Shown piece after piece: positions 33,331 through 43,025 of a stretch of 61,594 nt of DNA (position 1 is its first letter; every line of letters starts with the position of its first letter). The translations under genes and the position numbers were made by a program. Source of the stretch: an uncultured Lachnospiraceae bacterium (GTDB taxonomy: Bacteria > Bacillota > Clostridia > Lachnospirales > Lachnospiraceae); contig CATLCV010000008.1 in NCBI GenBank assembly GCA_949893755.1, positions 1 through 61,594 of the forward strand. The letters run 5' to 3'. The notes under the pieces were generated by a model. It ran no database searches. It was not told the origin of the DNA and saw only the letters and a list, made by a program, of their open reading frames with translations.

Positions 33331-35121
33331 TTATTCAATAGGTTCAAAATCCGCAGCTCCATGCTTGCAGAGCGGGCATACGAAATCCTCAGGCAACTCG
33401 TCGCCTTCGTAGATGTAACCGCATACAACGCACACAAAGCCTTTCTTGCCTTCGGTCTGCGGCTTTGGCTTCACATTATTCTGATAATAGGTATAAGTCA
33501 TCGTATCAACATTTGAAATCACGCGTGCCTCTGTAATGGTGCAGATGAACATTCCGTGTGTATCCAGATCCACATACTGTTCGACCTTCAGCGACATGAA
33601 GGAGTTGATGTATCTCGGCAGGAATGCAAGTCCATTGTCGGAGTGCAGCGGTTTCAGGTCCGCGAATTTATCCGCGGTTCTTCCGCTCTGGAATCCAAAG
33701 GTCTCAAACACCTTGAACGGCGCGTCCGTAGACAGGCAGTTCAGGTTCATGATGCCGGTCTGCTTGATCACATGGTGGGAATAGTTATCCTTATTGATCG
33801 TCACAGCAACCCGGTTCGGTGTGTTGGTCACCTGGGAAACCGTATTCACGATCAGGCCGTTATCCTTCTTGCCGTCGTTGGAGGTGACTACGTATAAGCC
33901 ATATCCGATCTTGAACAGAGCGGTCAGGTCGTTCTTATCCGCAGTCTCGTCCTGCTGTGCCAGATAGTCCTGGCAAAGCTCCTCTGCCAGAGCTTCCAGC
34001 TGTGCATTGCTGTCGTCATTCAATGCAGACTTGATCTGTACGGTTGTTTTAGTAAAGGTCAGCTTTTTGCAGCCTTCCAGCATGGACTTCATGGTCTTTG
34101 CAGCCAGCGGAGCCCAGGAACCATTCTCGATCAGTCCGACGATCCGGTTCTGGAAATTCCGTTCGGTCAGATGATTGATAAATTCACGCATGAATGGGAA
34201 GATTCCTGCGTTGTAAGTTGTAGTAGCGAGCACCAGCTTGCCGTAACGGAACGCGTCCTCTACAGCCTCAGCCATGTCTTCCCGGGCAAGATCAGTAACG
34301 ACCACCTTCGGACAGCCTTTTGCGGTGAGCTTTGCAGCCAGAGCTTCTACAGCCTTCTTTGTATTTCCATAAATGGAAGTATAGGCGATCATGATGCCTT
34401 CGGTCTCCGCGGAATAGGAGGACCAGGTCTGGTACAGTCCCAGATAATAGCCCAGGTTTTCCTTCAGGACGGGGCCGTGCAGCGGACAGATGGTCTGAAT
34501 ATCCAGTCCGGATGCCTTTTTCAGCAGATTCTGCACCTGTGCGCCGTATTTTCCGACGATTCCGATGTAGTAACGGCGTGCTTCGCATGCCCAGTCTTCT
34601 TCCACATCCAGGGCGCCGAACTTACCGAATCCGTCTGCTGAGAACAGTACCTTGTCATAGCTGTCGTAGGTCACGATCACCTCCGGCCAGTGTACCATGG
34701 GAGCGGCAACAAAAGAAAGCTCATGCTTTCCGAGGGAGAGGGTATCTCCTTCCTTTACAACGATCTGCCTGTCCTCAAAATCGGTACCGAAAAACTGCTT
34801 CATCATGACAAAGGCTTTTGCGGAGGAAACGATCTTGGTGTCCTTATATACCTGCATAAAATTGGCAATATTTGCAGAGTGGTCCGGTTCCATATGCTGG
34901 ATGATCAGGTAATCCGGCTTGCGGGAGCCCAGAGCCGCCCCGACGTTGTCCAGCCATTCGTGGGTGAAACGGGCATCCACGGTGTCCATGACCGCTGTCT
35001 TCTCATCCAGGATCACATAAGAATTATAAGCCATGCCGTTTTCCACGACATACTGGCCCTCAAACAGATCCACCTCATGGTCATTGACACCTACATATCT
35101 GATATCGTTCGTAATATCCAT
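33331..35121 (-). CDS. Flavodiiron protein fused to flavin reductase and rubredoxin
   Basis: 596 residues, four modules. The MBL-like diiron domain (about 1-248) has the H-x-E-x-D-H ligand set in HMEPDHSAN, a further VHWPE and LHGP. The flavodoxin domain (about 252-395) starts MIAYTSIYGNTKKAVE. A flavin reductase-like domain spans about 405-540. The C-terminal rubredoxin domain has CVVCGYIY and CPLCKHG. It reduces O2 to water, or NO, with its own electron chain, protecting the anaerobic cytoplasm. Start: ATG 35121, after AAAGGAG; a TTG two codons earlier is less likely. The fusion removes the need for some separate electron carriers. Confidence 0.94.
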   Translation of the reverse strand: MDITNDIRYVGVNDHEVDLFEGQYVVENGMAYNSYVILDEKTAVMDTVDARFTHEWLDNVGAALGSRKPDYLIIQHMEPDHSANIANFMQVYKDTKIVSSAKAFVMMKQFFGTDFEDRQIVVKEGDTLSLGKHELSFVAAPMVHWPEVIVTYDSYDKVLFSADGFGKFGALDVEEDWACEARRYYIGIVGKYGAQVQNLLKKASGLDIQTICPLHGPVLKENLGYYLGLYQTWSSYSAETEGIMIAYTSIYGNTKKAVEALAAKLTAKGCPKVVVTDLAREDMAEAVEDAFRYGKLVLATTTYNAGIFPFMREFINHLTERNFQNRIVGLIENGSWAPLAAKTMKSMLEGCKKLTFTKTTVQIKSALNDDSNAQLEALAEELCQDYLAQQDETADKNDLTALFKIGYGLYVVTSNDGKKDNGLIVNTVSQVTNTPNRVAVTINKDNYSHHVIKQTGIMNLNCLSTDAPFKVFETFGFQSGRTADKFADLKPLHSDNGLAFLPRYINSFMSLKVEQYVDLDTHGMFICTITEARVISNVDTMTYTYYQNNVKPKPQTEGKKGFVCVVCGYIYEGDELPEDFVCPLCKHGAADFEPIE

Positions 35122-35251
35122 TTGCAATACACTCCTTTTCTCTTTAAATGCAATTCATTATAACATAAGTTAGCGATTTTTGCAGGAAAATCGAAAAGAT
35201 TTTATAATATATTTTTTGACCTGTGATGAACGCCCGGAGGCCAGCTTTTCC

Positions 35252-35280
35252 TTGTGTAATTTTCGGCTGCGTGCTATAGT
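35252..35280 (+). promoter_or_regulatory. Promoter of the two-component operon
   Basis: TTGTGT (35252-35257), 17-bp spacer, TATAGT (35275-35280), 22 bases before the response regulator ATG. Confidence 0.6.
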
Positions 35281-35301
35281 GAAAGTCAGGAGGAGAAGCA
35301 G

Positions 35302-35976
35302 ATGGCAAAAATATTATTGGTAGAGGATGACGATACGATCTCATTCGGGATCCGTGTCTCCTTGGAGAAGAAAGGATATGAGATCACGGCCTGTACCTGT
35401 CTTGCAGATGCAAAAAAATTGTTTTCAGATGCATTTGCACTGGTGCTTCTGGACCTGAATCTGCCGGATGGAACGGGATATGAATTGTGTACCTGGGTAA
35501 AAGCCAGATGTGATACGCCCATTATCTTTCTGACCGTGCGCGACGAAGTGAGCGACATTACGAGAGGACTGGATATGGGGGCTGATGATTATGTGACAAA
35601 GCCCTTCCACATTGCGGTCCTGGAGTCCCGGATCGCGGCAGTGCTCCGGAGGGTGCCGGAAGAGCCGGACGGATCTGCAGCCTGCGGAAATATCCGCCTG
35701 AACAAAGAAAAAATGCAGGTTCTTCTGGATGGCCGGGAGATCACGCTTACTGCACTGGAATACCGCATGCTGCTGATCCTGATGGAAAATAAAGGACGCA
35801 CCCTGCCCCGCAGCCTGATCCTGGAAAAGCTGTGGGACTCGGAAGGAAATTTTGTCAATGACAACACGCTGACCGTGACGGTCAAGCGGCTTCGGGAAAA
35901 GCTGGATCATACCCGCTGCATCACAACAGTCCGCGGGATCGGCTACCGGATGGAGGAGGCGGGAGATGGGATATGA
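35302..35976 (+). CDS. OmpR-family response regulator
   Basis: 224 residues: receiver with VEDDD, phosphoacceptor D51 (LLDLNLPDG), K in DDYVTKPFH, and a winged-helix DNA-binding tail ending TTVRGIGYRM. Translated with the kinase (11-base overlap). The convergent ABC transporter at 37417-40862 is a likely target by its position. The start follows AGGAGGAG. Confidence 0.93.
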   Translation: MAKILLVEDDDTISFGIRVSLEKKGYEITACTCLADAKKLFSDAFALVLLDLNLPDGTGYELCTWVKARCDTPIIFLTVRDEVSDITRGLDMGADDYVTKPFHIAVLESRIAAVLRRVPEEPDGSAACGNIRLNKEKMQVLLDGREITLTALEYRMLLILMENKGRTLPRSLILEKLWDSEGNFVNDNTLTVTVKRLREKLDHTRCITTVRGIGYRMEEAGDGI

Positions 35977-37318
35977 TGACAGAGAAAGCGATTCCCTTAA
36001 GGCGGCGGACCAAAATCCGGAATATTCAGGCGTGACGGCTGACGCAGGGGACGGACAGCATGCGGCTGCCGGCGGAATATGGGGACACAGGACATGGATA
36101 TGCTGGCTTCTGCCCGGACTGGCAGCCGGTTTTTTCATTGCGCTGGCTGTGACATATCAGGAGTACCATTGCTTTGCGGAATTTACAGGCGCGGTTCTGG
36201 ACCAGGATGTGAGCGTATGGGAACAGGCAGACCAGGGGGACCGGGACGCGGAGATATCTTCGCAGGAAAAACAGGAGGGAGACGCTCAGAAACGTACAGT
36301 GAAAAAAATCCTTGCGGCTGCAGCAAAGAGCCATAGCCGCGGGAACAGGGAATCCGGAGAAGCATTTCTTCATGAATACGGTTATCATACATGGGGGCGG
36401 CTGGGGACACATCTTCCCTTTACGGTGGGGATCTGTGTCCTGCTGTCAGAGATTGCTGGCTGGTGTGTATACCGAAAAGAGGAACGGGAGCGGAAAAAGC
36501 AGGAGCAGCGTATGGAAGAGCTGACCCGTTATCTCCTGGCGGCAGAACGCGGCGAAGCTGCGGTACTGCTGCGCAGGGAGGATGCCTTCTCCCATCTGGA
36601 GGATGCGGTCTACAAAGCGGTCATGGAGCTGAAAGGCACAAAGGAAGAGGCAGTACGCAGCCATGAGGTCCTTTCTCAGAGGATTGCGGATGTAGCCCAT
36701 CAGCTCAAGACTCCCATCACTTCCATGTCTCTGATGACAGAGCTTCTGGGGGAGCAGGAGACGGAGGAGGGGAAAGAATGCCTGCGGCGTCTGACTCTGC
36801 AGATCCACCGTCTGCAGAATCTGGTTCATGCCCTGCTGTCCCTGGCAAAGCTGGAATCCCATACGATCCGGTACGAAAGGGAAAACCTGGATCTGGAGGA
36901 TCTGATAGAGAGTGCGGCAGAGCCTCTTCGGGAACTGCTGGAGAATCGGCAGATCCGGTTGATATATTCCGGAGATCCGGTGTCAGTCAGGGCGGACAGG
37001 CAGTGGACGGAGGAAGCCATACTCAATGTGATCAAAAACTGTGCGGAGCATACGCCGGAGGGCGGGCAGATTCAGATCAGGTGGGAGAAAAATCCCCTTT
37101 ACACGGAAATCCGTTTCACAGACAGCGGAAAGGGATTCAGCAAAAAAGACCTGCCCCATCTTTTTGAACGCTTCTACCGGGGAGAAAACGCTCAAAAGGA
37201 CAGTGCAGGAATCGGGCTTGCCCTGGCAAAGCTGGTGGCGGAACAGCAGGAGGGACATATCTATGCGGAAAATACAAGGGATGGACATGCCTGCTTTATC
37301 CTGCGCTTCTACCGGTAA
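35966..37318 (+). CDS. Sensor histidine kinase
   Basis: 450 residues. An N-terminal polar stretch of about 40 residues precedes the first helix (WICWLLPGLAAGFFIALAV). An extracytoplasmic loop of about 85 residues and a second helix (FTVGICVLLSEIAGW, about 151-165) follow. The DHp box IADVAHQLKTPITSM has H245. The ATPase domain has NVIKNCAEHTPEGG, DSGKGFSKKDLPHLFERFYRG (split: DSGKGF, LPHLFERFYRG) and GIGLALAKLVAEQQEG. It senses an unknown outside or envelope signal. A strong hairpin lies ten bases after the stop. Confidence 0.92.
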   Translation: MGYDDRESDSLKAADQNPEYSGVTADAGDGQHAAAGGIWGHRTWICWLLPGLAAGFFIALAVTYQEYHCFAEFTGAVLDQDVSVWEQADQGDRDAEISSQEKQEGDAQKRTVKKILAAAAKSHSRGNRESGEAFLHEYGYHTWGRLGTHLPFTVGICVLLSEIAGWCVYRKEERERKKQEQRMEELTRYLLAAERGEAAVLLRREDAFSHLEDAVYKAVMELKGTKEEAVRSHEVLSQRIADVAHQLKTPITSMSLMTELLGEQETEEGKECLRRLTLQIHRLQNLVHALLSLAKLESHTIRYERENLDLEDLIESAAEPLRELLENRQIRLIYSGDPVSVRADRQWTEEAILNVIKNCAEHTPEGGQIQIRWEKNPLYTEIRFTDSGKGFSKKDLPHLFERFYRGENAQKDSAGIGLALAKLVAEQQEGHIYAENTRDGHACFILRFYR

Positions 37319-37328
37319 TGATGACAGG

Positions 37329-37387
37329 AAACAGAAGGAATCCGGACGCTGCGGTAAAAAACGCAGACGCCCGGATTCCTTCTGTTT
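37329..37387. terminator. Bidirectional terminator
   Basis: AACAGAAGGAATCCGG with CTGCG, loop, CGCAG, then CCGGATTCCTTCTGTTTT. A near-perfect long stem with A and T tracts on both sides separates the kinase gene from the convergent permease gene. Confidence 0.92.
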
Positions 37388-37393
37388 TCTATG

Positions 37394-37426
37394 CCCGTTA
37401 TGGCCATGCGGCCGTTTCATAAGGTA
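37394..37426 (-). repeat. Third copy of the GGATGGCCATAA repeat
   Basis: On the minus strand it reads ATACC..ATGAAACGGCCG, then ATGGCCATAAC, matching 2510-2540 closely. It covers the stop codon of the permease gene. Confidence 0.6.
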
Positions 37427-40182
37427 TCATTTTTGATGGCAGTGATGATATTTTCTTTCTGAATTCTCCGTCCGCCGACCAGATATGCCCCAAGGACCGC
37501 CAGAAGGATCAGCGCCGTATACCCCAGGATGATGCCCAGCGGCGCGAAAGGCAGGTATTCCGGCAGAGTCACTTCGCTGAGCCGCAGGAATACGGCCACG
37601 AATACGATCTGGAAGGGGAGGCTTAACAGCAGCGGCTTGAGTCCCAGTGTGACCCCTTCCAGGAAGAGCATACTCTTAAGCTGCCGGCTGGACAGCCCGA
37701 CGGATTTCAGCATGGCGAACTCCCGGCTGCGCTGCCTCAGATTTCCGGAAATGGCCGCCCACACGTTGGACAGGCCGATCACCGCCAGAAACGCCGTCAG
37801 GAAGGCAATGATCAGATTCCAGGATTCCTTCATATCCGCAGTCATTTTTTTGTATTCGATCAGATCTGTAAACACATAATCTCCGCTTCCATAATAATAG
37901 GAAACAATCTCTTTCATCTGCCGGGAGACCTTCTCAATCCGGGAATCCGACAGGCCGCCCTCACTGCTGACCAGAAATCTTCCATTGAGATTCTGCGCGC
38001 TGTTATGCCGCCTCTCACTGCAGTGCGTGCTGAGCTCCAGGACATGCCGCATGGGCATAACGGCAGTCAGCGTAAAATGAGATTTGTCATAAAGGCCTGC
38101 ACAGGGAAGGGTATCCACCAGCTCCCCGGCCCGCAGGGAAAATGTATAATCCCCGGTATCTTCGTCGTAGGCATGCTCTGTAAATTCCAGCGTCTGCCCC
38201 TGCTTTAGATCCAAAAGTCCGCAGTCCACCGGATGCCTCCGTGTGCTTGCGTCCGGATCCCGGGCGAAATTGTAGATCAGCGCCTGGCCCGGATCTTCAA
38301 AATAGGGCTCCGGGTCAATGCCAAGCCTCTCGCAGTATTCCCGAAAGCAGTGTTCTTCCAGACCGATCAGTTCGGTCCGCATCCGGTAGCGTCCGTCCCG
38401 CTCAATGAGGGAATATTTATTTCGGCTGACCACTCCGTCAAAGCCGCCGAAACGCTCCTGGATATCCGGGGAGTCATCCTCGGCCGAAACCCAGACCGCG
38501 CAGGTCAGAGTGTTATAGACAGCGGCCTGACCGAGATCCGGGACCTGCACCAGCGCTTCCAGAAATTCCGGATCCGGTTCCCGGCCGTCGCTGACGGACA
38601 GCTGGATGTGCTCCTCCTGCATGGACTGGTCCCGCAGCATGGCACTGGAAGCGTCATTGATGGAAAAACCATACAGGAAGGTGGTCAGCAAAAGGAAGGA
38701 CAGGCAGAGGGAAATGACAGCAGTCCGGTAGGAGCGTTTTCTCTGGGCCAGAGAATTTGCCGACAGTTCCCCGATGATCCCTCCAAACGGCGATGCGGAT
38801 GGGATACGCAAAGGCTTGGGACCCGTTGCTTTCGGACGGTTAAAAAACCTCCGGGAGCGGGATATGTTCATAGCTTCCCCTTTATGCTTCCGTCCCTTTT
38901 TCTTCCTGGAGCTTCGAATCCCGTCCTCCTGCTTTATGATCTCGATGGGCAGCGCCCTGGCAAGCTTCTTTGCCGGAATCCGTGCCGACAGGCAGGCTGT
39001 GAGCAGGGAGAGCAGGAGGGCAGGAAGGACGGCGGGCAGTCCGAATACCGGTATGATATCCGGCGCGGCCCGTCCGATGTCATTGTGGGCATTGATATTC
39101 GCAAACAGCTGGATATTGACAAACCACCCTGCGGCCAGGCCGAAGGGCAGGACCGGGATCACCAGGATCAGAGCCTCCGAGACGGCGGCCGCCAGAATTT
39201 GCTTAGGCGACGCGCCGACACAGGCCAGGGTGCCGAACTGGGCCGTTTTTTCATTCAGCGACAGGGCAAAAGCATTGTGGATGATCAGGACAAATACGCC
39301 CACGATCAGCAGCGCAAATACCAGAAACATCAGCGGAACCGCCAGCATTTCCGGGGAAAAGGCCTGGTCTGGCGGCAGGATCATATAGCCGGCCAGCAGC
39401 TTACTATTGTACCGCAGAAGATAATTTCCGTATTCATCCTTTTTATATCCCACGGATTCGGCCAGCGCGGGAAGCTCCCGGTAAGTGCTCCGCATCGGAT
39501 CAAACCGCAGATAGACGGTGATGGAATCCTCCGGAGCGATGGATTCCCGGCTCATATAGCTCATGCCGGTATAAGCCGGAACCGCGGAGGAGGTGGTGAC
39601 ATCCATGATCCCCACCAGCGTATAGGTTTTGGTGCCGGTCTGACGAAAGGCTTCCCCTTCCCGCCAGATATCCGTTTCCATACAGACCTCCCCGTTATAA
39701 ATGCGCTCCCCCACAGGAAGCGTCAGCGTGTCCCCGACCCTGACATCGGGATGATCTTCAAAATATTGTTTGGACAGAACCAGCTCCGAATCCTTTTCTG
39801 GCAGCCGGCCTTCCAGGATGGTGTGCTTCTCCGGCATGGAATCCCAGTATTCCCTTGTGGCAGGCCGCTGGATGATATACCTGCGCCGTCCGCTGTCGCT
39901 GATCTTTGCCACCTCCCAGGAGCCCTTGATCATAACGGCGGAAACCGAAGCGTAGTTTTCAATTTTTTCCAGATCCTTTCCAGAGCTGTTGTCAAACAGC
40001 TCTCCGTGCCAGTTCCCTTCATACCATTGATTCAGAAAGACATTGTCCGCCCACATCGTATAGACCATGCCGCAGAAGCAGGACATCAGGGTGGTCATCA
40101 AAAACAGAGCAACCAGGATGGCGGCGCTGGTGTATTTATTTCTGCGGAGACTTCCGAATACATATTCACGTATCACCTGCAT
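37417..40182 (-). CDS. FtsX/MacB-type ABC transporter permease
   Basis: 921 residues. An N-terminal helix (ILVALFLMTTLMSCFCGMVY) is followed by an outside domain (about 40-270), three helices with an FtsX core (PLMFLVFALLIVGVFVLI to about 425), a further helix near 490 and a second outside domain. The last FtsX core lies at about 785-910. This duplicated FtsX layout is found in exporters for peptides or lipids. Coupled to the ATPase by a one-base stop/start overlap. Likely controlled by the convergent two-component system. Confidence 0.9.
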   Translation of the reverse strand: MQVIREYVFGSLRRNKYTSAAILVALFLMTTLMSCFCGMVYTMWADNVFLNQWYEGNWHGELFDNSSGKDLEKIENYASVSAVMIKGSWEVAKISDSGRRRYIIQRPATREYWDSMPEKHTILEGRLPEKDSELVLSKQYFEDHPDVRVGDTLTLPVGERIYNGEVCMETDIWREGEAFRQTGTKTYTLVGIMDVTTSSAVPAYTGMSYMSRESIAPEDSITVYLRFDPMRSTYRELPALAESVGYKKDEYGNYLLRYNSKLLAGYMILPPDQAFSPEMLAVPLMFLVFALLIVGVFVLIIHNAFALSLNEKTAQFGTLACVGASPKQILAAAVSEALILVIPVLPFGLAAGWFVNIQLFANINAHNDIGRAAPDIIPVFGLPAVLPALLLSLLTACLSARIPAKKLARALPIEIIKQEDGIRSSRKKKGRKHKGEAMNISRSRRFFNRPKATGPKPLRIPSASPFGGIIGELSANSLAQRKRSYRTAVISLCLSFLLLTTFLYGFSINDASSAMLRDQSMQEEHIQLSVSDGREPDPEFLEALVQVPDLGQAAVYNTLTCAVWVSAEDDSPDIQERFGGFDGVVSRNKYSLIERDGRYRMRTELIGLEEHCFREYCERLGIDPEPYFEDPGQALIYNFARDPDASTRRHPVDCGLLDLKQGQTLEFTEHAYDEDTGDYTFSLRAGELVDTLPCAGLYDKSHFTLTAVMPMRHVLELSTHCSERRHNSAQNLNGRFLVSSEGGLSDSRIEKVSRQMKEIVSYYYGSGDYVFTDLIEYKKMTADMKESWNLIIAFLTAFLAVIGLSNVWAAISGNLRQRSREFAMLKSVGLSSRQLKSMLFLEGVTLGLKPLLLSLPFQIVFVAVFLRLSEVTLPEYLPFAPLGIILGYTALILLAVLGAYLVGGRRIQKENIITAIKNDTL

Positions 40183-40862
40183 CAGGACATCACCTCATCT
40201 CTGACAATTTTCCCGTCCTCCAGGGTCAGGATCCGTTCCGCCATAAGCGCCGTCTTTTCGTCATGAGTGATCAGGAGCACGGTCTGGCCGTATCTCTGGT
40301 TGGACAGCTTCAAAAGCTCGATGGTCTCCTCGGAATTGCGGCGGTCCAGATTGCCCGTGGGCTCGTCGGCCAGCAGGATGGCAGGCTGGTAAATGAGGCT
40401 GCGGGCAATGGCCACCCTCTGCTGCTGACCGCCGGAGAGCTCCCTTGGAAGATGGGACAGGCGGTCCGAGAGCCCTAAGGTGTTTACAATCTGTTCAAAA
40501 CGGGCCTCGTCCGGCTTCCGGCCGTCCAGGAGTATGGGAAGAAGGATATTTTTCCGGACATTCAGGGTGGGGATCAGGTTGTAGAACTGGTACACCAGAC
40601 CCACCTTGCGCCGGCGGAAGACCGCCAGCTCTTCCATATTCAGCGTGGAGATATCGGTATCCTCGATATAAATATTTCCGCTGGTGGGACGGTCCACCCC
40701 GCCCAGCAGGTGCAGCAGCGTGGATTTCCCGGAGCCGGACGCGCCGATAATGGCGGTAAAGCTCCCCTTTTCCAGCGCCAGGTCTACATTGTCCAATGCG
40801 ATGACCTGATTCGAACCGGTTTTGTATGTCTTTGTTAAATGGCTGCAGCGCAGTATTTCCAT
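40182..40862 (-). CDS. LolD/MacB-type ABC transporter ATPase
   Basis: 226 residues with Walker A GASGSGKST, signature LSGGQQQRVAIARSL, Walker B AILLADEPTGNLD and an H-loop LLITHDEK. This is the type that works with FtsX-like permeases. ATG at 40862 follows GAAAGGAGAG. First gene of the minus-strand operon; the permease starts at its stop codon. The preceding region to 41019 is a promoter region with no gene visible. Confidence 0.95.
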   Translation of the reverse strand: MEILRCSHLTKTYKTGSNQVIALDNVDLALEKGSFTAIIGASGSGKSTLLHLLGGVDRPTSGNIYIEDTDISTLNMEELAVFRRRKVGLVYQFYNLIPTLNVRKNILLPILLDGRKPDEARFEQIVNTLGLSDRLSHLPRELSGGQQQRVAIARSLIYQPAILLADEPTGNLDRRNSEETIELLKLSNQRYGQTVLLITHDEKTALMAERILTLEDGKIVRDEVMS

Positions 40863-41019
40863 AAAAAGTAACTCTCCTTTCTGTAAGAGGATGTGACCTC
40901 TGACTACGGTTATAGTAACAAATGAAAGTGACAGGAAGGTGACAAAATAAAATTATTTATTCAACCTATTACATTTCACTGTTCACCCGTTTTTCAGAAA
41001 GGTGAAAATTGGGTAAAAG

Positions 41020-41259
41020 TTCACTCTAAGGATTGACAAAATCCATTTTGTAGCTTATAAAGAAACCGGTGAATATCATACGGAATATCTGATGAACCTT
41101 CCAGAAACACAGGAAGATATAACGCTTGCGCTGTTCGTACATGGATATGCCAGTCTTATAGCCAACAATTCATTTGAATATGATGAAAAGCTCATAGCAA
41201 AACATTTGGAACGAGTATACACAGGTGCGATATTAGCGATACAGGAGGAAATGAAATGA
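41020..41259 (+). pseudogene. C-terminal remnant of a TetR/AcrR-type regulator
   Basis: The frame reads EDITLALFVHGYASLIANN and continues with EYDEKLIAKHLERVYTGAI, like the ligand-binding C-terminus of TetR-family regulators. The whole DNA-binding half is missing, and a TAA at 41014 closes the frame upstream. It ends with an ATGA overlap to the CPBP protease gene, so the two were once co-translated. The deletion left the minus-strand promoter of the ABC operon directly next to the remnant. Confidence 0.6.
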
Positions 41260-42002
41260 AAAAATTATATGAAAAAAACGAGCAGGCTTTTGCGATTGTA
41301 TGGATAGTGGTTTATTGTGTTCTGCAATCGTTCGCAAATCCAGTCAATAAAAAAATAGGGATTGAATACTCTGCAAGTGCCGTTTTTTGCATCTTGCAGA
41401 CCATGATCCTTTTTACCTTTATCCGAAAAAATCATTTACAGAAACGGTATGGTCTTTGTAAATCATCGGTTCCTGCCTGCCGGTTCCTTTATTATGTGCC
41501 GCTTTTTATCTTAGCAACAGGAAACCTTTGGAACGGTGCTGCTGTCAATTATTCACTGGCGGAAACGGTTTGCCGTATTGTGTGCATGCTTTGCGTTGGT
41601 TTTTTAGAGGAAGTGATTTTCAGAGGTTTCCTGTTTGTATCAATCGCAAAAGATAATGTAAAATCTGCAATTATTATCTCAAGTGTGACCTTTGGTGTCG
41701 GGCATTTGATAAATTTATTTAATGGCAGCGGTATGGACCTGGTAAACAATTTGTGCCAGATCTGCTTTGCGATTGCGGTAGGCTTCCTGCTTGTAACGAT
41801 TTTTTATCGTGGCGGAAGCCTGTTCCCCTGCATGATTGTCCATTCTGCTATCAATACGTTTAGTACTTTTGCAAATGAAGCAGGTATTACCGTGGAAAAG
41901 CACCTTATTCATCTATTGATCCTGATATTTATAACGGTTGCCTATAACTTAATCCTTATAAGAACGCTTCCGAAAAATCAATGGGGAATTATAAAAAAAT
42001 AG
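41256..42002 (+). CDS. CPBP-family intramembrane metalloprotease
   Basis: 248 residues, about seven or eight helices. Motif 1 is EEVIFRGF (E-E-x3-R), motif 2 FGVGHLIN and a late VHSAINTF histidine, as in Rce1/CAAX-type proteases. Such bacterial members process or protect against peptides, or give bacteriocin self-immunity. Start ATG 41256 after GGAGGAA. Formerly coupled to the TetR gene, now a remnant. The lower GC compared with its neighbours suggests acquisition. Confidence 0.9.
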   Translation: MKKLYEKNEQAFAIVWIVVYCVLQSFANPVNKKIGIEYSASAVFCILQTMILFTFIRKNHLQKRYGLCKSSVPACRFLYYVPLFILATGNLWNGAAVNYSLAETVCRIVCMLCVGFLEEVIFRGFLFVSIAKDNVKSAIIISSVTFGVGHLINLFNGSGMDLVNNLCQICFAIAVGFLLVTIFYRGGSLFPCMIVHSAINTFSTFANEAGITVEKHLIHLLILIFITVAYNLILIRTLPKNQWGIIKK

Positions 42003-42027
42003 TTTTTGTGGGAAAGGAATCTGTATT

Positions 42028-43005
42028 ATGAAAATAGAGTATAAGATCCGGGACAATTTTGCGGAGATCATCCGCTGCCGGGGGACGGTCTCAAAGATCA
42101 TACTGCCGGAGCAGATCGCCGGATATCCCGTAAAAAAGATCGCTGCCTATGCATTTTCCGCAAAAAAGGGGGAGGAGGACCCGGACGTATTTGTCTATGA
42201 GAGTCCGGAGGATGTTCTGTTTGAAGAAAATGAAAACCTTTTAGCGGGGGATGCGGTTGAGGAGGTGGTTTTTCCTGACACGGCAGAAGAGATTGGAAAC
42301 TACATTTTTTACAACTGCAAAATGCTCAAAAAGCTGGAATTTACGGATTCTCTGGTACGTCTTGGGAGCGGCGCGTTTACCGGATGCGGGAATCTTGACA
42401 CCTTGAAGGTTCATTTGAAGCAAGGAAGGAAATCCTGCGTGAAGGAGATCCTGGGCGATTTGTGGCAGCGGATGGATGTGCTTTTTTTTCACGAAGACGA
42501 CAATACGCAGGAAGAAGTGCAGGCGATAAGGCTGGTTTTTCCCGAGCATTATGAGGAGGCTGTGGAAAATACGCCTGCCCGGATCTTATTTACCCAGCAT
42601 CATGGGACCGGAAACAACTATCGCCAGTGTTTTTACAGCCGGGAGATGGATTTCCGGAAATATGACAGCTTATTTCCGCTGGCAGCAGCCCAGGAGAAGC
42701 CAGAGGTGCTGGCGGACATGGTGTTCTCACGTTTGACAGGTCCATGCGGGCTGACGGCGGAGCATCGGGCGATATACGAAGCCTATGTGCAGGATCATCC
42801 CAGGGATGCGGCGCGATATCTGGTAAGCCGGGAAAATCCGAAATATTTTCAATGCATGTCCGAGCGGGGGCTTTGGAGCCGGGAAGGGCTGGAGGAAGCG
42901 ATCCGGGAGGCCGCGGAAAAAGGAAGAGCGGAAGTGCTCAGCCTCCTGATGAATGAGAAGCATCAGCGTTTTCCGGAAAAAAGGAAAAAGCGGTTTGAAC
43001 TGTAG
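42028..43005 (+). CDS. Leucine-rich repeat (BspA/LRR_5-like) protein with ankyrin-like tail
   Basis: 325 residues. The N-terminus has LRR_5-type units such as IAAYAFSA, VVFPDTAEEIGNYIFYNC and LEFTDSLVRLGSGAFTGC. The middle (about 180-270) is helical. The C-terminal LEEAIREAAEKGRAEVLSLL looks like an ankyrin-type repeat pair. No signal peptide, so it is cytoplasmic, and unlike surface BspA proteins it probably mediates protein contacts. RBS AAAGGAA. In the same region as the MoxR (43724) and VWA (50030) genes, with which it may act. Confidence 0.78.
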   Translation: MKIEYKIRDNFAEIIRCRGTVSKIILPEQIAGYPVKKIAAYAFSAKKGEEDPDVFVYESPEDVLFEENENLLAGDAVEEVVFPDTAEEIGNYIFYNCKMLKKLEFTDSLVRLGSGAFTGCGNLDTLKVHLKQGRKSCVKEILGDLWQRMDVLFFHEDDNTQEEVQAIRLVFPEHYEEAVENTPARILFTQHHGTGNNYRQCFYSREMDFRKYDSLFPLAAAQEKPEVLADMVFSRLTGPCGLTAEHRAIYEAYVQDHPRDAARYLVSRENPKYFQCMSERGLWSREGLEEAIREAAEKGRAEVLSLLMNEKHQRFPEKRKKRFEL

Positions 43006-43025
43006 ACGGTCCAGGCTGGAAGGGA

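Noticed and set aside
38233-40266. Long open frame of 677 codons on the + strand
   Set aside because: It is antisense to the FtsX-type permease, which has clear helices and operon structure. The + frame is rich in Gly/Arg/Gln without motifs.
40863-41019. Small gene or regulator before the ABC operon
   Set aside because: AT-rich promoter-like sequence with stops in all frames.
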